A stretch of 64,000 bases of DNA from Lachnoclostridium sp. UBA1308. GTDB lineage: Bacteria; Bacillota; Clostridia; Lachnospirales; Lachnospiraceae. The notes beneath the pieces are model-generated. The model was given only the letters and a program-made list of their open reading frames with translations, was not told the origin of the DNA and searched no databases. The DNA is taken from assembly GCA_002307215.1 (NCBI GenBank), contig DBTU01000049.1, positions 115,779 through 179,778 of the forward strand. Direction: 5' to 3'. Made by a program: the position numbers and the translations under genes. Shown here one piece after another: positions 41,776-49,047 of this stretch (positions are counted from its first letter, which is position 1; every line of letters starts with the position of its first letter).

Positions 41776-43488
41776 TTACTTTTTTCGCTTATCCATCAAA
41801 TCCCTTCTTGTGACCTTCAGGAGCATTTCCTCTTTGACGCTTTTATAATCATCATAATTACCGGTGTAGCTAATCAAGCGATTCTCTTCTATTGCAATCA
41901 CTCTGTCACTTATTTTATTGATAAAGTAGCGGTCGTGGGAAATAAATAATATCGACCCTTTAAAACCCTCAAGTGCTCTTTCTATGGTTTCAATCGAAAA
42001 TGTGTCCAGATGGTTGGTGGGTTCATCCAGAATTAACAGATTAATCTCTTCAAACAGTAGCTGACTTAACTTCAACCGCACCCTCTCTCCTCCGGAAAGA
42101 TGCTTAACCTTTTTGAAAACATTTTTTCCATAGAACATGTATTTTGCAAGATATTCTCTGGCCTTTCCTTCTTCAATGAATTTATCCTCTCGAAAGCAAT
42201 CCAGGACGGTAAGTTCCTCATTCATAAAGTTAATATTCTGAGGAAAGTAGGCATACATCACATTGGCTCCGAATCCCACCTTACCGATATCCGGTATAAG
42301 CTCCCCTAATAACAATCTCAAAAAGGTTGTTTTGCCGCTTCCGTTAGGTCCAATCAGCGCAACCCTCTCGCCATAGTTCACCATTATACCGGCATCCCGA
42401 AAAATAGTTCTGCCTGAGAACTCCTTGTATAAACCAACCGCTTTGAGTGTAATGTTACCGGATCTTTCTGCTGCATTTAGATTAAGTTTCATCTTCTGCT
42501 TATCAATAACCGGCTTCTCTATTCGATCCATTTTATCCAACTTGATTCGGATACTGGCTGCCCTTTGAAAGAACTTATTATTATCCGAACTCATAGCCCA
42601 GTCCCTTAGCTCCTTCACCGACTTTTCTATGGTTGCAATCTTCTTTTTCTGATCTTTATAATGATTGGACAGAATTCGAAGGTTTTCTTCTTTCTGTTTC
42701 ATATATTCGGAATAGTTTCCTTTAAAGGTTGTACTTACCTTATCCTCAATTTCAATAATTTTAGTCACTATATGATCTAAAAAGTATCTGTCATGGGATA
42801 CAACAATGACGATTCCTTTATACTCCTTAAGAAAACCCTCCAACCATTCCACCGCCTCCATGTCCAGATGATTGGTGGGCTCGTCGAGCAGTAATATATC
42901 CGGCCTATCCACTAATAGTCTGGCAAGACTTAAAGTGGTCTTCTCTCCACCGCTCAACAGTTTGAATTCCTTATGTAAAAAGGAATCATCAAAATGTAGT
43001 CCTTTACATACTCTTCCCAGTTTTTCTTCCTGATCGTAACCACCTTTCATCTCAAATGTTTGGATCAAATCACTGTAACGTTTCATTGCCCTATCTAAAT
43101 CTGTCCCCTCAAAAAATGCCATCTCTTCTTCCATTCTATGCATTTCCTTTTCGATTTGATGAATCTCCTCAAATGCCAGATTTAGCACATCAAGCACCTT
43201 TATACCTTCCGGGTAATCCGGTATTTGCTCCATGTAAGCACTGGTCAAATTTTTAGGAAGAATAACCCACCCCTCATCATATCCCGGAGGTACCGGAGCA
43301 TTGGGATAGCCGGCACAATGATTCAGGGTTAAAATCCCCGCAATCAACTTCAGAATTGTTGTTTTGCCGCTTCCATTTTCGCCAACAATACCGACTTTCT
43401 CTCCCTCAGCCGCCATAAAGGTAACATTTTTGAGTATTAGGGACGCATCTATATATTTTTTAACTCCCTCCAAATATATCTCAGACAT
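41776..43488 (-). CDS. ABC-F family ATPase (possible ribosomal protection type)
   Basis: A 570-residue tandem ABC protein without membrane helices. First cassette: GENGSGKTT (Walker A), LSGGEKTTLSLARLLVDRP, DEPTNHLD; second: GPNGSGKTT, LSGGERVRLKLSQL, DEPTNHLD. The linker (KDQKKKIATIEKSVKELRDW) is the ABC-F P-site motif. An insertion of about 35 residues after Walker A (LNHCAGYPNAPVPPGYDEGW) is unusual. It could protect ribosomes from antibiotics or be a housekeeping factor; sequence alone does not decide. The start ATG 43488 follows GGAGAAAGAAA. Confidence 0.88.
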   Translation of the reverse strand: MSEIYLEGVKKYIDASLILKNVTFMAAEGEKVGIVGENGSGKTTILKLIAGILTLNHCAGYPNAPVPPGYDEGWVILPKNLTSAYMEQIPDYPEGIKVLDVLNLAFEEIHQIEKEMHRMEEEMAFFEGTDLDRAMKRYSDLIQTFEMKGGYDQEEKLGRVCKGLHFDDSFLHKEFKLLSGGEKTTLSLARLLVDRPDILLLDEPTNHLDMEAVEWLEGFLKEYKGIVIVVSHDRYFLDHIVTKIIEIEDKVSTTFKGNYSEYMKQKEENLRILSNHYKDQKKKIATIEKSVKELRDWAMSSDNNKFFQRAASIRIKLDKMDRIEKPVIDKQKMKLNLNAAERSGNITLKAVGLYKEFSGRTIFRDAGIMVNYGERVALIGPNGSGKTTFLRLLLGELIPDIGKVGFGANVMYAYFPQNINFMNEELTVLDCFREDKFIEEGKAREYLAKYMFYGKNVFKKVKHLSGGERVRLKLSQLLFEEINLLILDEPTNHLDTFSIETIERALEGFKGSILFISHDRYFINKISDRVIAIEENRLISYTGNYDDYKSVKEEMLLKVTRRDLMDKRKK

Positions 43489-43811
43489 TTTCTTTCTCCA
43501 TTCTTTCGTATATTCAGATGTAATAGCCAACTGCCATCACTTTTATTGTTCGATACTTATATGAGATAATCTAGCATGAAAGAACAAATATGAGAACCTT
43601 ATTTATCTTTCATAAATAAGATTAATACTGTATTGAGATTATGTTATAGGTAAACACAGAGCCAAAAAAGCAAGGGCTCCACATTTATTCAATGTGAGCC
43701 CTTGCTTATCAATTAAGCTGTCAAATTCTCGTACTATAATATTTTCTTCATCACTGTATATCATATGTAGTGCAAAGTCAAATTCAAGGTTCTTTATTAC
43801 TCGATTCAATC
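43489..43811. other. Intergenic region upstream of ABC-F
   Basis: About 320 bases. Besides the deoR terminator it holds a perfect CTTATTTAT/ATAAATAAG hairpin at 43598-43620, 110 bases ahead of the ABC-F start. Leader hairpins often control ABC-F resistance genes, but no U-tract or leader peptide with a good ribosome-binding site was found. Confidence 0.5.
43664..43707 (-). terminator. Terminator of the fucA-pduL-deoR unit
   Basis: Minus-strand stem AAGCAAGGGCTC/GAGCCCTTGCTT continuing into ACATT/AATGT with a small bulge, then U residues. It follows deoR by about 100 bases, marking the end of the three-gene unit. Confidence 0.88.
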
Positions 43812-44570
43812 TTAATAGTTAATTTCTATATGATTATCGTTTAAAATTTTCTTCCATTTCTGATCCGGTTCCCTATCGGTAACCAGCAGGTTCAGTTCTG
43901 ATAAATCAGCGATTTTAGTAAAGGATATCTTATCAAATTTCGAGTAATCCACTGCCAAAATTTTAGTTCCGGCGCAGGCAAGCATCACTTGCTTGATATG
44001 TGCTTCCATTTCATTAGAGTCCGTAAACCCGTATTCTGTATCAATTCCCTTACAGGAAATAATCGTCTTATCAACATGGAAGGAGCGAAGCATCTTCTCA
44101 GCCTGATGTCCGACTAAGGATAAGGAGCCCTCCTTCATAATACCGCCGGTGGATAATATCTGAAAGCCTTCGATATCCGATAATTCAAACAGAATTTCGA
44201 TTGAATTCGTAATCAGTGTGAGATTCTTCCTACTCTTTAGATAATTGGCGATATATACCGCAGTCGAGCTGGCATCCAACATGAGATGGTCACCATCTTG
44301 TACCCTCACACCAATCAGTTCAGCGATATCTTGTTTACTTGATACATTGGCTTTTTTTCTTACCGTATAGGGTAAATCTATAATTGAGCTATCATTAATG
44401 ATGGCTCCCCCGTAGGTTTTCTTAGCAAAGCCTTCTTTCTCAAGTTTCTCAAGGTCACGCCGTATTGTCTCCTCGGTCACCTTGAATTCTCTGCTCAAAT
44501 CACCTACAACCACTCGACTATCCTTCTGAAGAATGGATAGTATCGTATTTCTTCTTTCAAGTGCAAGCAT
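43812..44570 (-). CDS. DeoR-family transcriptional regulator
   Basis: A 252-residue repressor: winged helix-turn-helix at about 6-58 (LSREFKVTEETIRRDLEKLE and FAKKTYGGA, the DeoR signature) and a DeoR sensor domain of the ISOCOT fold (SSTAVYIANYL, TNSIEILFEL, LSTGGIMKEGSLSLVG). The effector is normally a phosphorylated sugar intermediate. It is the last gene behind pduL and the aldolase and most likely controls their promoter. SD GCAGGGATTAAG. Confidence 0.92.
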   Translation of the reverse strand: MLALERRNTILSILQKDSRVVVGDLSREFKVTEETIRRDLEKLEKEGFAKKTYGGAIINDSSIIDLPYTVRKKANVSSKQDIAELIGVRVQDGDHLMLDASSTAVYIANYLKSRKNLTLITNSIEILFELSDIEGFQILSTGGIMKEGSLSLVGHQAEKMLRSFHVDKTIISCKGIDTEYGFTDSNEMEAHIKQVMLACAGTKILAVDYSKFDKISFTKIADLSELNLLVTDREPDQKWKKILNDNHIEINY

Positions 44571-44657
44571 CTTAATCCCTGCTTTCGATTTACCTATTGT
44601 AAACTCACTCGCTTATATGTATTTCGCACATTCTGAGCGAAGTCGGTACTTATCCCG

Positions 44658-45323
44658 TTATTTTATGATTATAACGAAATCTCCAGTAACAATATTCACT
44701 GCATTCGCTTCATCGGTATCAATATGCATTTCCAGGGTATAGCTATCGTCCACCCTAATTGTTACATGATTGAAAATAGTTCCTCTCTCACTTACAATCT
44801 TAACCGACACGTCATCTCCATGCTTTACCTGTGCTTCCTCTGCGTCCTTTGGTGACATGTGGATATGTCTTTTTGCTATAATACATCCTTCCTTCAAACA
44901 GACAATACCCTTCGGGCCAATCAGTGCAATTGGTGTTGACCCTTTGATATCTCCTGATTCTCTGATAGGAGCTTTAATTCCCAATTTGATGGAATCCGTA
45001 GCCGAAATCTCAACTTGGGATTGCTTACGAACCGGTCCTAAAATTCTGACATTTTCTATGGCCTTATGCTTCAGTCCAACAATTGCAACGCATTCCTCTG
45101 CCGCATATTGTCCACCCATCAGTTCCTTCTTTTTCGTCAGTTTATACTCTTCTCCGAATAATGCTTCCAAATCTTCATTTGATAGGTGGACATGCCTAGC
45201 AGATACGCCCACCGGTACAGCATACCCATCCTCTGCCTTAAATTCCTTCGTGACCTGGACCTGATTATCGTCCATGGCACCTTGTACCAGCTTAGTAACC
45301 ATCCTAATCGTTTTATTATCCAA
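44658..45323 (-). CDS. pduL: Phosphate propanoyltransferase PduL
   Basis: Exchanges acyl-CoA and phosphate (propanoyl- or acetyl-phosphate) in fermentation and in metabolosomes. A 221-residue protein with both PduL domains: SARHVHL with His44 and His46, KRHIHM with His153 and His155, and EMHIDTDEAN with His200; these histidines bind two zinc ions. The first 20 residues (NKTIRMVTKLVQGAM) could form an amphipathic helix like an encapsulation peptide. The start is TTG 45323 with AGGTGG six bases upstream; no ATG fits. Confidence 0.93.
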   Translation of the reverse strand: MDNKTIRMVTKLVQGAMDDNQVQVTKEFKAEDGYAVPVGVSARHVHLSNEDLEALFGEEYKLTKKKELMGGQYAAEECVAIVGLKHKAIENVRILGPVRKQSQVEISATDSIKLGIKAPIRESGDIKGSTPIALIGPKGIVCLKEGCIIAKRHIHMSPKDAEEAQVKHGDDVSVKIVSERGTIFNHVTIRVDDSYTLEMHIDTDEANAVNIVTGDFVIIIK

Positions 45324-45396
45324 GGATATCCACCTACTCTTTTCGGTTATTGTGAAGTTATTCAGTAATTAACGAAAGTCCTTTTTATTGCATCTA

Positions 45397-46071
45397 TTAA
45401 CATTGATCCGCCGGATGCCTTCCGGTCATACCATAATGACTGCGTAACGCGTATAATGTCTGAACCTGGGATTCGGATAATTCCTTCGGTCCTCCAAGCT
45501 GCCTGGCAAGAAATAATAACTGTGCATAGAATTCTAATGATTCCATCTTATAATATGCGGATAGAAGTGAGTCAGCATAGGTAAGTGCCCCATGATTTTG
45601 TAATAAGACAGCATCATAATTCGGAAGGTACTTGGATACCGCATCCGGAATCTCCTCTGTGGAAGGTGTTCCGTATTCAGCGATCGGCACGCTGCCGAGT
45701 GTAATTACCGCTTCCGGCATAATCGGCTGTGTCAAAGGAATACCTGCAATCGCAAAGGCTGTTGCATACATTGGATGTGCATGAACTACGGATACAACAT
45801 CGGGTCTTTCCTTATATACTCTCAGATGCATCTTGATCTCGGACGAAGGCTTATATCCGTTATTTGCTTGAAGTACAGTTCCGTTCTTATCAATTTTGCA
45901 GATATATTCCGGTGTCATAAAACCTTTACTAACTCCTGTAGGAGTACACAAGAACTCATTATCATTCAGCTTGACAGAAATATTACCGTCATTTGCTGCT
46001 ACCATCCCTTTGTTATAAATCCTTTTGCCAATCTCACAAATCTCTTCTTTTATTTCGAATTCCGTTTTCAT
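45397..46071 (-). CDS. Class II aldolase (L-fuculose-phosphate aldolase-like)
   Basis: Zinc-dependent aldolase that would split fuculose-1-P or rhamnulose-1-P into DHAP and lactaldehyde. 224 residues; ligands and catalytic groups are Glu78 (KPSSEIKMH), His97 and His99 (VVHAHP) and His160 (QNHGAL). Gly-rich NDGNISVK at 27-34 binds phosphate. Next to pduL it suggests lactaldehyde to propanediol/propionate metabolism, as in fucose/rhamnose microcompartments. Substrate specificity is inferred from context. SD TTGGAGGCAATTAG. Confidence 0.88.
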   Translation of the reverse strand: MKTEFEIKEEICEIGKRIYNKGMVAANDGNISVKLNDNEFLCTPTGVSKGFMTPEYICKIDKNGTVLQANNGYKPSSEIKMHLRVYKERPDVVSVVHAHPMYATAFAIAGIPLTQPIMPEAVITLGSVPIAEYGTPSTEEIPDAVSKYLPNYDAVLLQNHGALTYADSLLSAYYKMESLEFYAQLLFLARQLGGPKELSESQVQTLYALRSHYGMTGRHPADQC

Positions 46072-46102
46072 CTAATTGCCTCCAATATCATGTTGTTTTA
46101 GT

Positions 46103-46118
46103 TGGTTTTTAATTGTTT
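46103..46118. promoter_or_regulatory. Candidate DeoR site A
   Basis: TGGTTTTTAATTGTTT, just downstream of the -10 box. A near-identical copy lies at 46175-46190, upstream of the -35. Same orientation, one difference. Confidence 0.55.
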
Positions 46119-46124
46119 ATCCAT

Positions 46125-46153
46125 ATAATATCACTAAATACAACATTGGTCAA
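46125..46153 (-). promoter_or_regulatory. Promoter of the aldolase-pduL-deoR unit
   Basis: Minus strand TTGACC (46153-46148), 17-base spacer, TATTAT (46130-46125), about 45 bases before the aldolase start. Confidence 0.82.
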
Positions 46154-46174
46154 CTTTGATTTGCTGTTATTATG

Positions 46175-46190
46175 TGGTTTTTATTTGTTT
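46175..46190. promoter_or_regulatory. Candidate DeoR site B
   Basis: TGGTTTTTATTTGTTT, 22 bases upstream of the -35 box and 72 bases from site A, a spacing compatible with looping between two repressor sites. Confidence 0.5.
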
Positions 46191-46267
46191 TAATACAAAC
46201 ATTCAATAAATATTTATTTAATTCTTCATTATGTCTTTTTCTTCATATGACTACTCTTTATATTACT

Positions 46268-46519
46268 TATTCTTCTTATCACTATTCTTCTTATATCTAT
46301 TCTTCTTATCACTATTCTTCTTATATCTATTCTTCTTATATCTATTCTTCTTATATCTATTCTTCTTATATCTTAATCTTCTTATATCTTAATCTTTTTA
46401 TATCTTAATCTATTTATATCTTATTCTTTTTATATCTTATTCTTTTTATGATTATTCTTCAATACTTATTATTCTTCTTTACGATAATTCTTCAATACGT
46501 ATCATTCTTCTTTACGTCT
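46268..46519. repeat. 15/16-bp tandem array fused to the trhP 3' end
   Basis: Seven 15-bp units TATTCTTCTTATATC (some TATTCTTCTTATCAC) at 46268-46372, then five 16-bp units (TTAATCTTCTTATATC and TTATTCTTTTTATATC types) at 46373-46452, then two 33-bp units of ATTCTTCAATAC-N-ATTCTTCTTTACG type at 46454-46519. The final 33-bp unit covers the stop codon and last codons of trhP. On the minus strand the array is almost pure purine. It is not a CRISPR: no spacers. Confidence 0.85.
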
Positions 46520-47743
46520 TATTATATCATAAATTTCAAGTCTGCATCCAAAATCTACATAAATTATATGTTTCGGATGCGGACAGCTTTCTATCTCATT
46601 ATCCTGATCATCTTTCATTCTTATTACTATGGTTTCTATCGTATTACCGTCCGGTTTCATGATTTCAACCGTCTCACCCACGCTGAATTTATTCCTCTGC
46701 TCTAATTCATATAACCCGTCCTTTTCCCCGGTGATGGTTCCCAAATAGGTATATGCCTTTTCATAGGTGTTGTGATCATAGATTTGATCCTCATGCTTTG
46801 GCTTACCAAAGAAAAAGCCCGTTGTAAACTGACGATTGATTCCCTTCTTAATTTCCTCTGTATATTTCTGTCTATTCGCATCATATACGGATGGATTATT
46901 AAAATAATCATCAATTGCCTTGCGATAGGAGCTGGTAACTGTTGCTACATAAAGTACTGTCTTCATGCGTCCTTCAATCTTAAAGCTGTTAATTCCTGCT
47001 TTTACAAGCTCAGGAATATATTCAATCATGCAAAGATCCTTCGAATTGAAGATATAGGTCCCTCTTTCATTTTCTTCAATCGGCATATATTCACCGGGCC
47101 TGGTTTCCTCAACGATGTGATACTTCCACCTGCAGGAATGCGTGCAGGCTCCAAGATTGGCATCCCTTCCGGTAAAATAATTACTGAGTAAGCATCTTCC
47201 GGAGTAGGCGATACACATTGCTCCGTGAATAAAGGTTTCAATCTCCATGTCATTCGGAATATTGTTCCTAAGATCAATCAACTCCTCGATAGAAAGCTCT
47301 CTTGCGGATACCACACGCTTTGCTCCGAGCTTTTGCCAGAAACGATAAGTTTCGTAATTTGTATTATTCGCCTGTGTACTGATATGCAAATCTATCTCCG
47401 GAATTACCTCCATTGCAATTGTATATACCCCCGGATCGGATATAATCATAGCATCGGGTCGGTCTACTCCAAATGCCTTTAGTTCCGTAAAATATTGCCT
47501 GATGCCTCGAAGATCGTCATTATGTGCCGTAATGTTCGCGGTTACATATACTTTTCTTCCATGGTTATGAGCAAAGCGAATGCCCTCCTTCATATCCTCC
47601 ATGGAAAAGTTTTTTGCCTTAGCACGGAGTCCATACATATCTCCTCCGACATAAACTGCGTCAGCACCGTAAATCACAGCTACTTTCAAAGCTTCCAGAT
47701 TCCCGGCAGGTATTAGTAATTCCGGCTTATTTCTTTCCTTCAT
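46502..47743 (-). CDS. trhP: U32-family tRNA hydroxylase TrhP (YrrO-type)
   Basis: Prephenate-dependent tRNA 5-hydroxyuridine synthase of the U32 (collagenase-like) family, acting at wobble U34. 413 residues; the four Cys ligands of the expected Fe-S cluster are Cys177, Cys184, Cys200 and Cys204 (GAMCIAYSGRC, GACTHSCRWKY). The start is ATG 47743 after AAAGGTGGGAAATTG; a longer reading overlaps trmR. It follows trmR, exactly the tRNA wobble hydroxylation-methylation pair known from Bacillus. The last codons lie within the tandem array. Confidence 0.9.
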   Translation of the reverse strand: MKERNKPELLIPAGNLEALKVAVIYGADAVYVGGDMYGLRAKAKNFSMEDMKEGIRFAHNHGRKVYVTANITAHNDDLRGIRQYFTELKAFGVDRPDAMIISDPGVYTIAMEVIPEIDLHISTQANNTNYETYRFWQKLGAKRVVSARELSIEELIDLRNNIPNDMEIETFIHGAMCIAYSGRCLLSNYFTGRDANLGACTHSCRWKYHIVEETRPGEYMPIEENERGTYIFNSKDLCMIEYIPELVKAGINSFKIEGRMKTVLYVATVTSSYRKAIDDYFNNPSVYDANRQKYTEEIKKGINRQFTTGFFFGKPKHEDQIYDHNTYEKAYTYLGTITGEKDGLYELEQRNKFSVGETVEIMKPDGNTIETIVIRMKDDQDNEIESCPHPKHIIYVDFGCRLEIYDIIRRKEE

Positions 47744-47772
47744 CAATTTCCCACCTTTCCAATCAGAAGTCT

Positions 47773-48444
47773 CTATTTGTTTGTTTTGGTCGTCAGGTAA
47801 CTGCAAGCCACTCCGTCCCCCACCGGTAGGATAACCGTTTCCAGCTCCTCCATATGGGTAATCGTATATAGATACTCCCTCATTCTGGAGTGTATGGTAC
47901 GATCACGCCTTGTAATACTGTATCTGGAATTTGTGACAGTTCCATCCTGAAGCACATTATCAGTCACCAACATTCCCTTGTCTTCTAATAGCTTCATAAG
48001 TTCCGGGAGAAAGCTCATATACTGTGCTTTGGCAGCATCGAGGAATATAAAATCATAAACATTTTTCTCAAGAACCAGAGCTTTCAACACCTCCAGTGCT
48101 TCCCCTCTTACCAGAGTAATCTTATTCTTGTGTAGAAATCTTTCTCTCGATAAATTTTTCTCTGCTTCAACAAGCCTCATCGGTACCTTCTCTATTGTAG
48201 TAATGGTACAGTCACTCTTTGAATATTCGCTCATAAAGAGGGCGGAAAAGCCAATGGCTGTTCCGACCTCCAGAATTCGTCCAGGTTGTTTCATTCGCAG
48301 AAGAAATCTTAATAATTCCTGCGTTTCTTTCTTTATGATAGGAACATGATTATCCAGAGCCTCTTTTTCCAAAGAAAGCAGCTCCGGTGTCAGCTCTACA
48401 GCCAGTGAATTGATATAGGCTGTTATTCTCTCATCTGTAATCAT
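47773..48444 (-). CDS. trmR: tRNA 5-hydroxyuridine methyltransferase TrmR (YrrM-like)
   Basis: O-methyltransferase of the caffeoyl-CoA OMT-like class that converts ho5U34 to mo5U34 in tRNA. 223 residues; ILEVGTAIGFSALFMSEY (SAM motif I), TTIEKVP, YDFIFLDAAKAQY and VTDNVLQDGTV are the family blocks. Pairing with trhP immediately downstream supports the TrmR role over a small-molecule methylase. SD AAAGGACCGGTG. Confidence 0.88.
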   Translation of the reverse strand: MITDERITAYINSLAVELTPELLSLEKEALDNHVPIIKKETQELLRFLLRMKQPGRILEVGTAIGFSALFMSEYSKSDCTITTIEKVPMRLVEAEKNLSRERFLHKNKITLVRGEALEVLKALVLEKNVYDFIFLDAAKAQYMSFLPELMKLLEDKGMLVTDNVLQDGTVTNSRYSITRRDRTIHSRMREYLYTITHMEELETVILPVGDGVACSYLTTKTNK

Positions 48445-48485
48445 AATACACCGGTCCTTTCGAATATTTACTGATCTATCGAAGT

Positions 48486-48983
48486 CTATTCGGATGCGGC
48501 ATCTGGGGGAGCGCTTGGCGAAGCCGTCGTTGTATCTGCATCTGAGCTTGTATCTGTACCGGTGCCTGCCGGTGTACCTTCTTCGTCTTTAGTAAGAGAT
48601 GCTGATAAATCTGTTATAACAGCAAGAATCTCACTATAGGTCATAGAAGTATTCACTTCATAGGTTCCGGGCATAAGTACTGATTTTTGAAGCTTGGTTT
48701 TCAACCAAAAGGCATATTTATTCCTAATCGCAAGCTTCATCTCCAGCTTGCTGGCCACATTCATACTTGTATCACCCTTGTTTATCTCAATGATGATATC
48801 CGTACCCGGAGCTTGTTCCATAGCAACCGGTCCAAAGAGCTGATAAGTAAAATCATACGCCATTTTACTCACATTAATGATCAGGATGACAATGATAATA
48901 TAAAAGAATATATTAACAAGCAGCCTTAGGATAAAGCTTGCTATTTTAAATGTTAATTTAACCGATGCATTATTCGTCGCCAT
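48486..48983 (-). CDS. MltG/YceG-like membrane protein lacking the catalytic domain
   Basis: A 165-residue protein: one membrane helix (about 15-40), then a LysM-like segment DIIIEINKGDTSMNVASKLE and AFWLKTKLQKSVLMPGTYEV, which match the N-terminal part of MltG endolytic transglycosylases. The catalytic YceG domain with its glutamate is absent; the protein ends in a Thr/Ser/Asp/Pro-rich tail. In Bacillus mltG (yrrL) lies in the same place before yrrM, so this is the positional orthologue reduced to its N-terminus. SD GGAGGCGAACT. Enzyme activity is unlikely. Confidence 0.8.
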   Translation of the reverse strand: MATNNASVKLTFKIASFILRLLVNIFFYIIIVILIINVSKMAYDFTYQLFGPVAMEQAPGTDIIIEINKGDTSMNVASKLEMKLAIRNKYAFWLKTKLQKSVLMPGTYEVNTSMTYSEILAVITDLSASLTKDEEGTPAGTGTDTSSDADTTTASPSAPPDAASE

Positions 48984-49047
48984 AGTTCGCCTCCCTGATC
49001 AATAATCCGATCATACAAAAAATTATCGTCTTCCACTTGATAAAAGA

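Larger units (their letters stand above)
46072..46267. other. Upstream region of the aldolase operon
   Basis: AT-rich stretch with the promoter and two candidate DeoR sites described separately. To its right begins the tandem array that continues to the trhP stop. Confidence 0.5.

Noticed and set aside
43812..46071. Complete bacterial microcompartment locus
   Set aside because: No shell protein gene (BMC-H, -T or -P) and no aldehyde or alcohol dehydrogenase occur in the window.
46172..46408. Plus-strand reading frame of Tyr-Ser-Ser-Tyr repeats
   Set aside because: It is the translation of the 15-bp tandem array (15 is a multiple of three). There is no ribosome-binding site and the composition is not protein-like.
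46268..46519. CRISPR array
   Set aside because: The units are contiguous, with no spacers, and no cas genes are present.
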